Source: JANQIO01 sp036351375
GTDB taxonomy: Bacteria; Pseudomonadota; Gammaproteobacteria; Pseudomonadales; Halieaceae
Assembly: GCA_036351375.1 (NCBI GenBank)
Contig: JAZBOY010000092.1
Coordinates: 186,001 to 250,000 of the forward strand
Direction: 5' to 3'
Length of the DNA stretch: 64,000 nucleotides
Part shown: piece after piece, positions 26,408-37,850 of the stretch
How the letters are laid out: each line of letters opens with the position of its first letter
Position numbering within the stretch: position 1 is the first letter of the stretch
Made by a program: the position numbers and the translations under genes
Notes under the pieces: model-generated
What the model was told of the DNA's origin: nothing
Database searches by the model: none
Seen by the model: only the letters and a program-made list of their open reading frames with translations

Positions 26408-29044
26408 ATGGTTTGCTTCCGTAACACTCTCGCGCTGTGTCTGCTGGCGGCCTTGTGCCTGTCGGTCGCGCTGGCGCCCCCGGCCAATGCCCAGGGGGCT
26501 GCGCCTGCGGCGAATGCCCCGTTCGTGATCTCCGACATTCGCGTTGAAGGCCTGCAGCGGATTTCCGCGGGCTCGGTGTTCTCCGCCATGCCCATCGGTG
26601 TGGGCGATACCGCCACCGAGGGCTCCCTGCGTGCCTCGGCGCGCGCCCTTTTCGGCACCGGCAACTTCGACGATATCCAGATCGGCCGTGACGGCAACGT
26701 ACTGGTGATCATCGTCGCCGAGCGGCCGAGTATTTCCGAAATCGTCATTTCCGGTAACAAGGCGATCGAAACCGAAGACCTGCTCAGTGGCCTGAAAGGT
26801 GCGGGCCTGGCCGAGGGCGGTGTGTTCAGGCGCTCGACCCTGGAAGGCATGCAGATGGAGCTGCAGCGCCAGTACGTCCAGCAGGGCCGCTACGACGCCG
26901 GCATCGAAACCGAGGTGATTCCCGAGCCCCGCAACCGCGTGTCGATCAATATCGACGTGAACGAGGGCACGGTTTCCAAGATCAAGCACATCAACATTGT
27001 CGGCAACGAGGTGTTTGACGACGACGAGCTCATCGACCTGTTCGAGCTGCAGCCCACAGGTCTTTTGTCCTTTATCACCAGCGATGACAAGTATTCCCGT
27101 GAACGCCTGAGCGGCGACCTGGAATCCCTGACCTCCTATTACATGGACCGGGGCTATCTGCAGTTCCGCATCGACTCAACCCAGGTGTCGGTCAGCCCGG
27201 AGAAGGACGCCGTCTACATCACGGCAAATCTCTACGAGGGCGAGGTGTATACGGTGACTTCGGTCGACCTTTCCGGTGACCTGGTGCTGCCGGAAGAAGA
27301 CCTGAGCCGCTTCCTGCTGGTGCGGGAAGGCCAGACCTATTCCCAGCAGCTGGTGACCAGCACCGAGGAGTACCTGACCCAGCGCCTCGGTAACGAGGGC
27401 TACAACTTCGCCAAGGTGACGGGTATCCCGGAGATCGACGAGGATGCGAAGTCTGTGGCCATGAAGTTCTTCGTGGACCCGGGCAAGCGCACCTATGTGC
27501 GGCGCATCAGCTTCAGCGGCAATACCAAGACGGTGGACGAGGTGCTGCGTCGCGAGATGCGGCAGATGGAAGGTGCGCCGGCGTCGGCCTCAGCTATCGA
27601 GGCCTCGCGCATTCGCCTTGAGCGACTGGGCTATTTTGCGTCCGCCAGGGTGGAAACACCGGAAGTGCCCGGTCACGACGACCTGATCGACGTGGAGTTT
27701 GAGGTGGAGGAGCAGTCCTCCGGCTCCATCGGCGCAAGCTTCGGCTATGCCCAGGACGCCGGCCTGATTCTCGGCCTCAACCTGCAGCAGAACAACTTCC
27801 TGGGCACCGGCAAGCGGGTGGGTATTTCCGCCAACTCCAGCCGTTTCCAGGACTTCTACAACTTCAGCTACACCAACCCGTATTACACCGAGGATGGCGT
27901 CAGCCGTGGCTTCAACATCTTCTACCGGGCCACCGACCTCGATGAGATCAACGTGGCGCGCTATTCGACCGATACCTTCGGCGGCGCCGTGAACTTCGGC
28001 TACCCGATCCGTGAGACCGAGCGCCTCGGTTTCAGCATCGGCGTCAACAACACCGAGATTACCGTGGGCCGTTTTGCGGTACAGGAAATCCAGGCCAGCC
28101 CGCGCCTGATCAACGGCGTAGACTTTTTCTTCGACAGCACCTTCGATGAGCTGACCGGTCGCTACACCGCACCTGAAGAACTGGTTCCTGTCGAGCAGAT
28201 TCCGCCGGATTACCTGGTGCAGGACCTGGAGCCGGGCTTTATCGACATCAACGGCGACGAGTACCTGAACTGGACGCTGACCACCAGCTGGAGTCAGTCG
28301 ACCCTGAACCGCGGGCGCTTTGCGACCCGGGGTATTGCCAACTCGGTATCGCTGGAACTGGCCTTGCCGGGCAGCGAACTCGAGTACTACAAGCTCACCT
28401 ACCGCGGCGAGCTGTTCTTCCCGGTTACCAACAGCTGGACCCTGAAGTTCCGCACCGAGCTGGGCTACGGCGACGGCTTTGGCGACACCAGCGAACTGCC
28501 GTTCTACCAGCACTTCTTCGCCGGCGGCTTCGGCTCGGTGCGCGGCTACCAGCCCAACACCCTGGGCCCCTTGAGTACCCCGGCGGTGGAATACATCATC
28601 GACCAGCCGATTACGGAAATCGACGAAAACGGCGATCCCGCTGAGGTGGGTGGGCCCGATGGTGACCAGTTTGGTTTTGAGGCTCGCGATGGCGCGCTGG
28701 CGTTTCAGGTGGATAACCGCCGCCGTCGCGATCAGCCGTTCGGCGGTAATGTTCTGGTCGAGGGGGGAGTTGAGTTAATATTCCCGCTTCCGTTTATCAA
28801 GGACCAGCGGCAGATCCGCTCGGCGTTCTTTATCGACGCCGGCAACGTGTTCAGCACCAACTGTCGCTCCACGCAGCGACAGTGCTTTGACGTGGACCTT
28901 AATGAGCTGCGTTACTCGGTGGGTATAGGCGCCACCTGGATTACCGGCTTCGGGCCGATCACGTTCAGTATTGCCCAGCCCCTGAACGCCGGGGAGTTTG
29001 ACCAGGAAGAGGTGTTCCAGTTTACCCTCGGTCAAGGCTTTTGA
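26408..29044 (+). CDS. bamA: outer membrane protein assembly factor BamA
   Basis: Core of the BAM complex. A signal peptide ends at ANAQ, then five POTRA domains (about 40-440, starting FVISDIRVEGLQRISAG) and a C-terminal Omp85 barrel with the lid-lock motif in FGSVRGYQPNTLGP. The last residues, FQFTLGQGF, end in Phe as expected for a barrel. At about 878 residues it is longer than enteric BamA (810), with acidic loop insertions such as the one around 28130-28250. The ATG at 26351 has a better ribosome binding site (AGGG) but would give an unusually long signal n-region. Confidence 0.96.
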   Translation: MVCFRNTLALCLLAALCLSVALAPPANAQGAAPAANAPFVISDIRVEGLQRISAGSVFSAMPIGVGDTATEGSLRASARALFGTGNFDDIQIGRDGNVLVIIVAERPSISEIVISGNKAIETEDLLSGLKGAGLAEGGVFRRSTLEGMQMELQRQYVQQGRYDAGIETEVIPEPRNRVSINIDVNEGTVSKIKHINIVGNEVFDDDELIDLFELQPTGLLSFITSDDKYSRERLSGDLESLTSYYMDRGYLQFRIDSTQVSVSPEKDAVYITANLYEGEVYTVTSVDLSGDLVLPEEDLSRFLLVREGQTYSQQLVTSTEEYLTQRLGNEGYNFAKVTGIPEIDEDAKSVAMKFFVDPGKRTYVRRISFSGNTKTVDEVLRREMRQMEGAPASASAIEASRIRLERLGYFASARVETPEVPGHDDLIDVEFEVEEQSSGSIGASFGYAQDAGLILGLNLQQNNFLGTGKRVGISANSSRFQDFYNFSYTNPYYTEDGVSRGFNIFYRATDLDEINVARYSTDTFGGAVNFGYPIRETERLGFSIGVNNTEITVGRFAVQEIQASPRLINGVDFFFDSTFDELTGRYTAPEELVPVEQIPPDYLVQDLEPGFIDINGDEYLNWTLTTSWSQSTLNRGRFATRGIANSVSLELALPGSELEYYKLTYRGELFFPVTNSWTLKFRTELGYGDGFGDTSELPFYQHFFAGGFGSVRGYQPNTLGPLSTPAVEYIIDQPITEIDENGDPAEVGGPDGDQFGFEARDGALAFQVDNRRRRDQPFGGNVLVEGGVELIFPLPFIKDQRQIRSAFFIDAGNVFSTNCRSTQRQCFDVDLNELRYSVGIGATWITGFGPITFSIAQPLNAGEFDQEEVFQFTLGQGF

Positions 29045-29068
29045 TTTTGTTTGAAAATGGAGAAAACC

Positions 29069-29593
29069 GTGTCCAAGACGCTTAAGATCCTATGCGCCAG
29101 CCTGTGCCTGGCATTGCTTCCATCAATAGCATTGGCCCAGGGCCGTATTGCCGTTGTGGACCTGGAGCAGGCTATCCTGCAAACCGACGAGGCCCAGCAG
29201 CGGCTCAATGCCCTGCGGGAAACCGTTGATTACAAGGCCGACAAGGATGAGTTGGACCAGCTGCAACAGGAGCGTGAAGCACTGATCAAGGAAGTGCAGA
29301 ACGACCTGGCCGTGATGAGCGCGGAGCAGCAGCAGGCAGCGCGCAAGCGCCTCGCCAACAAGAACGCCGACCTCGAGCACGTGCTGCGCAAGCTGCAGCA
29401 GGCCGAGCAACAGCTGGGCCAGGAACTGCTGCAGGAAATGACTCCCAAGGTGCAGGCCGTGCTGCGTGACCTGATTGCCAGTGAAGGCATTGGACTGCTG
29501 ATCCAGCGCAACGCCGTTATTCACGCAGACAACGGCTTCAGCATCACCGCCAAGGTCACCGACAAGCTGAACCAGCAGGCGGCCGCAGAGTAA
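29069..29593 (+). CDS. skp: periplasmic chaperone Skp/OmpH
   Basis: Chaperone that carries unfolded outer-membrane proteins through the periplasm to BAM. The GTG at 29069 with GGAGA six bases upstream gives a clean signal peptide (SKTLKILCASLCLALLPSIALAQ) and a 174-residue precursor. The mature part begins GRIAVVDLEQAILQT and continues into long Glu/Gln/Lys-rich helices (residues about 50-120) matching the Skp tentacles. An ATG at 29057 is the alternative start. It directly follows bamA. Confidence 0.93.
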   Translation: MSKTLKILCASLCLALLPSIALAQGRIAVVDLEQAILQTDEAQQRLNALRETVDYKADKDELDQLQQEREALIKEVQNDLAVMSAEQQQAARKRLANKNADLEHVLRKLQQAEQQLGQELLQEMTPKVQAVLRDLIASEGIGLLIQRNAVIHADNGFSITAKVTDKLNQQAAAE

Positions 29594-29654
29594 GGCAGAC
29601 TCGTCCCGGCGGCGTCGCCATCGGGACCGGCTCTACGGGAAGGGAGGCACCGCC

Positions 29655-30092
29655 GTGGCTGAAATGATGATCGAGGAAATCCGGGAGTATCTCCCGCACC
29701 GCTACCCTTTCCTGCTGGTGGATCGGGTGGTCGAGCTGAACCTCGGCGAGTCCATCGTCGCCTACAAGAACATCACGGTGAACGAGGAACTGTTCCAGGG
29801 TCATTTTCCCGACAAGCCGCTCTTCCCCGGCATGTTGACCCTGGAGGCCATGGCCCAGACTGCGGGCATTCTCGGCTTCAAAAGCATGGACAAGAAGCCG
29901 GAGGATGGCTCCATGTACATGTTCGTCGGTGCCGACAACGTGCGCTTCAAACGCCAGGTGGTGCCCGGCGACCGGCTGATGTTGCATGCAAAAGTGCTGT
30001 CTGTGCGCCGCGGCATCTGGAAGTTCGAAGTGAGCGCAGATGTGGACGGCGAGCTGTGTTCTTCTGCGACGATTCTTTGTGCTGATCGCTAA
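29655..30092 (+). CDS. fabZ: 3-hydroxyacyl-[ACP] dehydratase FabZ
   Basis: Dehydrates beta-hydroxyacyl-ACP in fatty acid synthesis. The 145-residue hotdog protein has YLPHRYPFLLVDR, the active-site His in GHFPDKPLFPG and the catalytic Glu in TLEAMAQTAG. The GTG start at 29655 has GGGAGG about seven bases upstream. In enterics lpxD lies between skp and fabZ and lpxA-lpxB follow fabZ; none of the three is here. Confidence 0.97.
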   Translation: MAEMMIEEIREYLPHRYPFLLVDRVVELNLGESIVAYKNITVNEELFQGHFPDKPLFPGMLTLEAMAQTAGILGFKSMDKKPEDGSMYMFVGADNVRFKRQVVPGDRLMLHAKVLSVRRGIWKFEVSADVDGELCSSATILCADR

Positions 30093-30453
30093 AGGCTTTT
30101 TACAAAACCGCTCAGGCTTACGGCCATTAGCTAATCTGGAGGGGCGTACTTCCTCTCCATGCCATCGCTCAGGCTGGCAGCCTTTGGCTATTTTCGTGGG
30201 GCACACTCCCTCTCCATAAGACCGCACGGGCTGATAGCCGTTAGCTAGTTTGTAGGGGCGTACTCCCTGTCGGCGCCTTTGATCTCCTCGAGTTGATTTG
30301 TTTAGGCTACCGCCGATTGGTGTGGTCGAGCGCTTTGTTTGCGCGACGGTTTTTCGTCCTCGGTTTGATCGTTGGGGTCGATTGCTGAGGGGATGGGTTA
30401 CGGTTTTTTCGGTTGATGGCGGGATCTGCTTTTCCCGATTTTGGGGGCGCGGT
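30093..30453. other. fabZ-rnhB intergenic region
   Basis: A 361-base stretch without a convincing gene. The first half carries a three-copy 57-bp repeat (30104-30274); the second half is T-rich and G-rich with runs such as TTTTTTCGG and less GC than its surroundings. It occupies the place where lpxA and lpxB usually lie. Confidence 0.7.
30104..30274. repeat. three imperfect tandem copies of a 57-bp unit
   Basis: Units at 30104-30160, 30161-30217 and 30218-30274 share the same register (GGGGC at the same offset, exactly 57 bases apart); by eye units 1 and 2 agree at about 40 of 57 positions. Each contains an imperfect hairpin around a GGGGCRYACTYCCT core. Read on the minus strand each unit is an open 19-codon stretch of the pattern RPxxLANGxxPxR. 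Coding is not supported by a start or ribosome binding site. Confidence 0.8.
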
Positions 30454-31140
30454 ATGCTGCGAAAAAATGTGCGGCGCCGCTCACTGGCGCCCGATAGGGG
30501 ACGCATACCGCCATTGGACGCGGATCTATTCAGCAGTAGTTTCTACGAGGGCTATCCCGCCGAGGGCCTGGTCGGGGTCGACGAGGTCGGCCGCGGGCCG
30601 CTGGCCGGCGACGTGGTGGCGGCAGCGGTCATTCTCGATCCCGCGCGGCCGGTGACCGGCCTCGACGACTCCAAGAAGTTGACCGCCGAGCGGCGCGAAC
30701 AGCTCGCCGTGGAGATACGCGAAAGCGCGCTGGCCTGGTCGCTGGGGCGCGCCAGCGTTGCCGAAATTGACGAGATCAACATCCTGCAGGCCAGTCTGCT
30801 GGCCATGCACCGCGCAGTGCAGGGGCTGGGCGTGGAACCCGCCTATGTGCTGGTGGACGGCAACCGGCTGCCGCGCTGGCCCTATGCCTCGGAGCCGGTC
30901 ATCGGCGGCGACGCCAGCGTGCCGGCGATTGCCGCCGCCTCCATTCTCGCCAAGGTGCAGCGCGATGCCGAACTGGTGGCGCTGGATGCAACCTACCCCG
31001 GCTACGGCCTGGCGCAGCATAAGGGTTACCCGACGCGCCAGCACCTGGATGCCCTGAAATCCCTGGGCGTAACGCCCGCCCACCGCAGGAGCTTCGGGCC
31101 GGTGCGCGACCTGCTCAGCAAGCTGGAGGCGGCACAGTAA
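30454..31140 (+). CDS. rnhB: ribonuclease HII
   Basis: Removes RNA from RNA-DNA hybrids. The family core GVDEVGRGPLAGDVVAAAV supplies catalytic Asp/Glu, followed by LDDSKKLTAERRE, a third catalytic Asp in VLVDGN and the fourth in LAKVQRDAEL. The ATG at 30454 (GGGGG six bases upstream) gives 228 residues; a TTG at 30514 gives 208, nearer the usual size, so the first 20 residues are uncertain. One base separates it from dnaE. Confidence 0.94.
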   Translation: MLRKNVRRRSLAPDRGRIPPLDADLFSSSFYEGYPAEGLVGVDEVGRGPLAGDVVAAAVILDPARPVTGLDDSKKLTAERREQLAVEIRESALAWSLGRASVAEIDEINILQASLLAMHRAVQGLGVEPAYVLVDGNRLPRWPYASEPVIGGDASVPAIAAASILAKVQRDAELVALDATYPGYGLAQHKGYPTRQHLDALKSLGVTPAHRRSFGPVRDLLSKLEAAQ

Positions 31141-31141
31141 G

Positions 31142-34621
<3,480 letters not shown>

Positions 34622-34697
34622 AGTCGGCTACTCCTGATCGTCAGCATCCACCAATGTCTCATTGAGAGGCGGTCCAGCTACGTAGGTCGGCCGCGAA

Positions 34698-34800
34698 CTG
34701 GGTAGACCCCCTCCCCAGACGCGCTAAAAGCATGACGTCCATGTCTCGCTCGGCGACGGCCGTCCTGGCCGTCGACGGTCCGGGGAGGGGGTCTACCCAG
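34698..34800 (+). repeat. structured repeat element, copy 1
   Basis: Order: outer arm 34698-34716 (starts CTGGGTAGACC), 35-base core 34719-34753, hairpin 34754-34761/34767-34774 (CGACGGCC with GGCCGTCG), ACGGTCC, and outer arm 34782-34800, a perfect 19-base complement of the first arm. Copy 2 has the same order on the other strand. Preceded directly by CGCGAA. Confidence 0.9.
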
Positions 34801-34883
34801 CTCACGTCCTTTTTTCGAGCGAGAATCGACTCGATGGAAAAGCGTGTATGCAGTTGGCTGGCTCTTATCGAGCGTGCGGAGTG

Positions 34884-34979
34884 CCTGGGGGCCTTCCGGG
34901 ACCGTATGCGGCCATGGATGGCCGCATCCGAGCGAGACATGGATGTCATGCTTTTAGCGCGTCCCGGAAGGCCCCCAGG
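34884..34979 (-). repeat. structured repeat element, copy 2 (inverted)
   Basis: Read on the minus strand: outer arm 34979-34963, core 34962-34928 (34 of 35 bases as copy 1), hairpin 34927-34918/34915-34906 (ATGCGGCCAT with ATGGCCGCAT), ACGG, then outer arm 34900-34884. The arms pair perfectly over 17-18 bases yet differ in sequence from those of copy 1. CGCGAA lies near the outer end (34983-34988, minus strand). Confidence 0.9.
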
Positions 34980-35029
34980 TGCTTCGCGCGCGCATTCGGA
35001 GCGATGAACCCAGCCAGGCCAGGGCCTAA

Positions 35030-35043
35030 TTGAGCCGAATCAA
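35030..35043 (+). promoter_or_regulatory. FNR/ANR-like box upstream of frdCAB
   Basis: TTGAG-CCGA-ATCAA matches the FNR consensus TTGAT-N4-ATCAA at nine of ten positions, 54 bases before the frdC start. With the box centred near -41.5, transcription would begin around 35078. This suggests oxygen-responsive activation of the fumarate reductase operon; it is an inference from sequence only. Confidence 0.6.
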
Positions 35044-35068
35044 GAAAGTGTCAGTCGTGACTAGTTGA

Positions 35069-35097
35069 GCCTACCGGCAGTGCCTATTCTGGTAGGC
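35069..35097 (+). promoter_or_regulatory. hairpin masking the frdC ribosome binding site
   Basis: GCCTACC (35069-35075) is perfectly complementary to GGTAGGC (35091-35097), which ends right before the ATG and includes the only Shine-Dalgarno-like bases. If transcribed, the hairpin could limit translation of frdC. Confidence 0.45.
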
Positions 35098-35856
35098 ATG
35101 TCTGAGACGACGTTCAAGGCAGTTCCCACTGCGGGTGCGCCGAAGGCACTTGGCTCCGGTCGTGCACAGGCGTGGCTGGACCTGTTGCAGGGTGCATCCG
35201 GTGCCGTCCTGGTGCTGTTTATGTGGGTGCACATGTTCCTGGTGTCCAGCATCCTGCTCGGCAAGGACGCCATGTACACCGTGACCCGCATGCTGGAAGG
35301 TGAATTCATCTTCGGGCGCGCCTACCCGGCGCTGGTGAGCGGCGTGGCGGTGGCGGTGCTGGCGATTTTCCTGCTGCATGCGCTGGTGGCGATCTGGAAG
35401 CTGCCGGGTAGCTATCGGCAGTACAGCCTGTTCTGGCGCCACAGTCGCAGCCTGCGCCACGGCGATACCACCCTGTGGCTGGTGCAGGTGGTGACCGGGC
35501 TGGTGTTGATGTTCACGGCCACCATTCACCTTTACGACATGATCATGCACCCGGACATGATTGGCCCCCACGCTTCGGCCGCCCGGGTCTATGGCGGTAC
35601 CTGGTTGCTGGACCTGGTGCTGATGTTCGCGGTGGAGGTGCATGCGGGGTTGGGCATCTATCGGCTCATCATCAAGTGGGACCTGTTTGGCCTGACCCGG
35701 CGGCGACTGGCCCTGCGGCGGGTGGTGACGGGCATTGTGCTGTTCTACCTGGTGCTGGGCAGCCTGACCTTTTCTGCCTACATGAAGATTGGCGCCGAGC
35801 CGGCCGTGCAGGCCGGTGAGCGCTATGTGCCGAGCTGGCAACAGGGCAGCGACTGA
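35098..35856 (+). CDS. frdC: fumarate reductase, diheme cytochrome b subunit
   Basis: Membrane anchor of a quinol:fumarate reductase. The 252-residue protein has five predicted membrane segments and four axial-heme His at H45, H94, H144 and H182, almost exactly the positions of the four heme ligands in Wolinella succinogenes FrdC (H44, H93, H143, H182). A Glu at 180 matches the essential E-pathway Glu of that enzyme. This is the type B, single-anchor, diheme design, unlike the two-subunit SdhC/SdhD or FrdC/FrdD of enterics. The stop overlaps frdA. Gene order C-A-B is also the Wolinella order. Confidence 0.88.
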   Translation: MSETTFKAVPTAGAPKALGSGRAQAWLDLLQGASGAVLVLFMWVHMFLVSSILLGKDAMYTVTRMLEGEFIFGRAYPALVSGVAVAVLAIFLLHALVAIWKLPGSYRQYSLFWRHSRSLRHGDTTLWLVQVVTGLVLMFTATIHLYDMIMHPDMIGPHASAARVYGGTWLLDLVLMFAVEVHAGLGIYRLIIKWDLFGLTRRRLALRRVVTGIVLFYLVLGSLTFSAYMKIGAEPAVQAGERYVPSWQQGSD

Positions 35857-37850
35857 TGGAGATCATTCACACCGATGTGCTGGTGATCGGCGGCGGGCTG
35901 GCGGGCCTGCGGGTTGCTATCGGCGCCCGCCGGCGCGGCCATGAGGCCATCGTGCTGAGCCTGGTGCCACCGAAGCGCTCCCATTCGGCGGCGGCCCAGG
36001 GCGGCATGCAGGCCAGCCTGGCCAACAGCCTCAAGGCTCGCGGCGACAACGAAGACGTGCATTTTGCGGACACTGTGCGCGGCAGCGACTGGGGTGCCGA
36101 CCAGGATGTGGTTCGCATGTTCGTGCACACCGCCCCCAAGGCGATCCGCGAGCTGGCGGCCTGGGGGGTACCCTGGAACCGGGTGCGGCGCGGCCCCCAT
36201 CGGGCCATCATCAATGGCCAGGCGGAAACCCTGGTGGAATCCGACGCTGCCCATGGCCTGATCGATGCCCGCGATTTCGGCGGCACCCGCAAGTGGCGCA
36301 CCTGCTATGTGGCCGACGGCACCGGGCACTCCATGCTCTATACCATGAGCGACCAGGCCATTGCCAGGGACATTCCCGTCCACGAGCGCTGCGAGGCGCT
36401 GGCCCTGATTCACGAGGACGGCCGCTGCCTGGGTGCCATCGTGCGCGACCTGGTCACCGGCAAGCTGCGAGCTTACCTGGCCCGCGCCACCTGCATTGCC
36501 AGCGGCGGCTTCGGGCGCATCTACCGTGTATCCACCAATGCGGTGATCAACGAGGGCATCGGTGCGGCGATCGCACTGGAAACCGGTGCCACGCCGCTCG
36601 GCAATATGGAGGCGGTGCAGTTCCATCCCACCGGAATCTTTCCCGCTGGCATCCTCGTGACCGAAGGCTGCCGCGGCGATGGCGGCCTGTTGCTGGACGG
36701 CAACGAACACCGATTCATGCCCGACTATGAACCGGAGAAACGGGAGCTGGCCTCCCGTGATGTTGTGTCGCGTCGCATGGAGCAACACATCGCCGGCGGC
36801 CAGGGTGCGCGCACCCGGTTTGGCGAGCACCTTTGGCTGGACATTCGGCTGCTGGGGCGCGAGCACATCGATACTCGGTTGCGCGAGGTGAAGGAAATCT
36901 GCCGCTACTTCCTGGGTATCGACCCGGCCAACGAACTGATCCCGGTACGTCCGGCCCAGCACTATTCCATGGGTGGCATTCGCACCGACTACCGTGGCGA
37001 GAGTACCGGCCTGAAAGGACTGTTTGCGGCGGGGGAGGCGGCCTGCTGGGATATGCATGGTTTCAACCGCCTGGGCGGCAACTCGGTGGCCGAGACCGTG
37101 GTGGCGGGCATGCTGGTGGGCGAGTACATCGCCGACTGGTGCGACAGCCCTGACAGTGAGATTCGCCTTTCCACCGGCCTGGTCCGCGACCACGGCGGGC
37201 AAGTGGGGAAGCGGCTGGAGGGGATTGCCGAGGGCGGCGGCTCGGAGAGTCCGTTTGAGCTGATGCGGGCCATGCAGGAAACCATGACCGACAAGGTCGG
37301 CATCTTCCGCAGCGGCGAACGCCTGGAGGAGGCAGTCAGCAGCTTGCGGGAGCTGCTCACCCGTTGTGGGCAGATTGGCCTGCGCACCCAGGTGCGGGGC
37401 GCAAACCCGGAGCTGGCGGCCGCCTACCGGGTCGAAAAAATGCTCAAGCTCGCGCTGTGCGTGGCGCAAGGCGCCCTGGCCCGCACCGAGAGTCGCGGTG
37501 CCCACTTCCGTGAGGATTTCCCGCGCCGCGATGACGCCCAGTGGTTGTCTCGCACCCTGGCCACCTGGCCCGGAGCGGATGCCCTGCAACCGGAGCTGGC
37601 CTACGAGCCGCTGGACGTGATGCGCATGGAGTTGCCGCCGGGCTGGCGTGGCTATGGCGCGAAAGATCACATCGAGCACCCGGATACCTCCCGCCGCCAG
37701 GCGGAGGTTTCGGCCGTAGAGGGGCAGGCGGCTGATCGCTTTGCCCGCCAGCGTGCCCTGCTGCCCTTCGAGGAACAGCTGCCGGAGCGCTTCCGCGGCC
37801 GCAACGAACGGCTGCCGGATGAGACGGCGGAGCAGGAGGGAGCCGCGTGA
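35856..37850 (+). CDS. frdA: fumarate reductase/succinate dehydrogenase flavoprotein subunit
   Basis: Catalytic subunit with covalent FAD. VLVIGGGLAGLRVAIGA binds the dinucleotide; the flavin-linking His is in RSHSAAAQGGMQASL; GFGRIYRVSTNA, QFHPTGIFP, the active-site RPAQHYSMGGIRTDYRGES and NRLGGNSVAETVVAG follow. At 664 residues it has the size of epsilonproteobacterial FrdA rather than enteric SdhA (588). The start shares a base with the frdC stop and the end overlaps frdB. Direction of catalysis cannot be told from sequence alone. Confidence 0.92.
   Translation: MEIIHTDVLVIGGGLAGLRVAIGARRRGHEAIVLSLVPPKRSHSAAAQGGMQASLANSLKARGDNEDVHFADTVRGSDWGADQDVVRMFVHTAPKAIRELAAWGVPWNRVRRGPHRAIINGQAETLVESDAAHGLIDARDFGGTRKWRTCYVADGTGHSMLYTMSDQAIARDIPVHERCEALALIHEDGRCLGAIVRDLVTGKLRAYLARATCIASGGFGRIYRVSTNAVINEGIGAAIALETGATPLGNMEAVQFHPTGIFPAGILVTEGCRGDGGLLLDGNEHRFMPDYEPEKRELASRDVVSRRMEQHIAGGQGARTRFGEHLWLDIRLLGREHIDTRLREVKEICRYFLGIDPANELIPVRPAQHYSMGGIRTDYRGESTGLKGLFAAGEAACWDMHGFNRLGGNSVAETVVAGMLVGEYIADWCDSPDSEIRLSTGLVRDHGGQVGKRLEGIAEGGGSESPFELMRAMQETMTDKVGIFRSGERLEEAVSSLRELLTRCGQIGLRTQVRGANPELAAAYRVEKMLKLALCVAQGALARTESRGAHFREDFPRRDDAQWLSRTLATWPGADALQPELAYEPLDVMRMELPPGWRGYGAKDHIEHPDTSRRQAEVSAVEGQAADRFARQRALLPFEEQLPERFRGRNERLPDETAEQEGAA

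Larger units (their letters stand above)
34622..35097. other. dnaE-frdC intergenic region with structured repeats and regulatory sites
   Basis: A 476-base stretch without a convincing gene. It contains two inverted copies of a structured repeat (34698-34800 and 34884-34979), an FNR-like box (35030-35043) and a hairpin over the frdC ribosome binding site (35069-35097). Short open frames on both strands here owe their similarity (ERDMDVMLLAR in each) to the inverted repeat. Confidence 0.8.

Noticed and set aside
29556..30506. Long minus-strand open frame antisense to fabZ and across the 57-bp repeat
   Set aside because: It has no ribosome binding site or recognisable family and overlaps a certain gene; openness is explained by GC-rich antisense composition. 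The repeat pattern itself is kept as a finding.
34659..35007. Two short open frames on opposite strands sharing ERDMDVMLLAR
   Set aside because: The shared peptide is produced by the inverted 35-bp core of the structured repeat, not by homologous genes.
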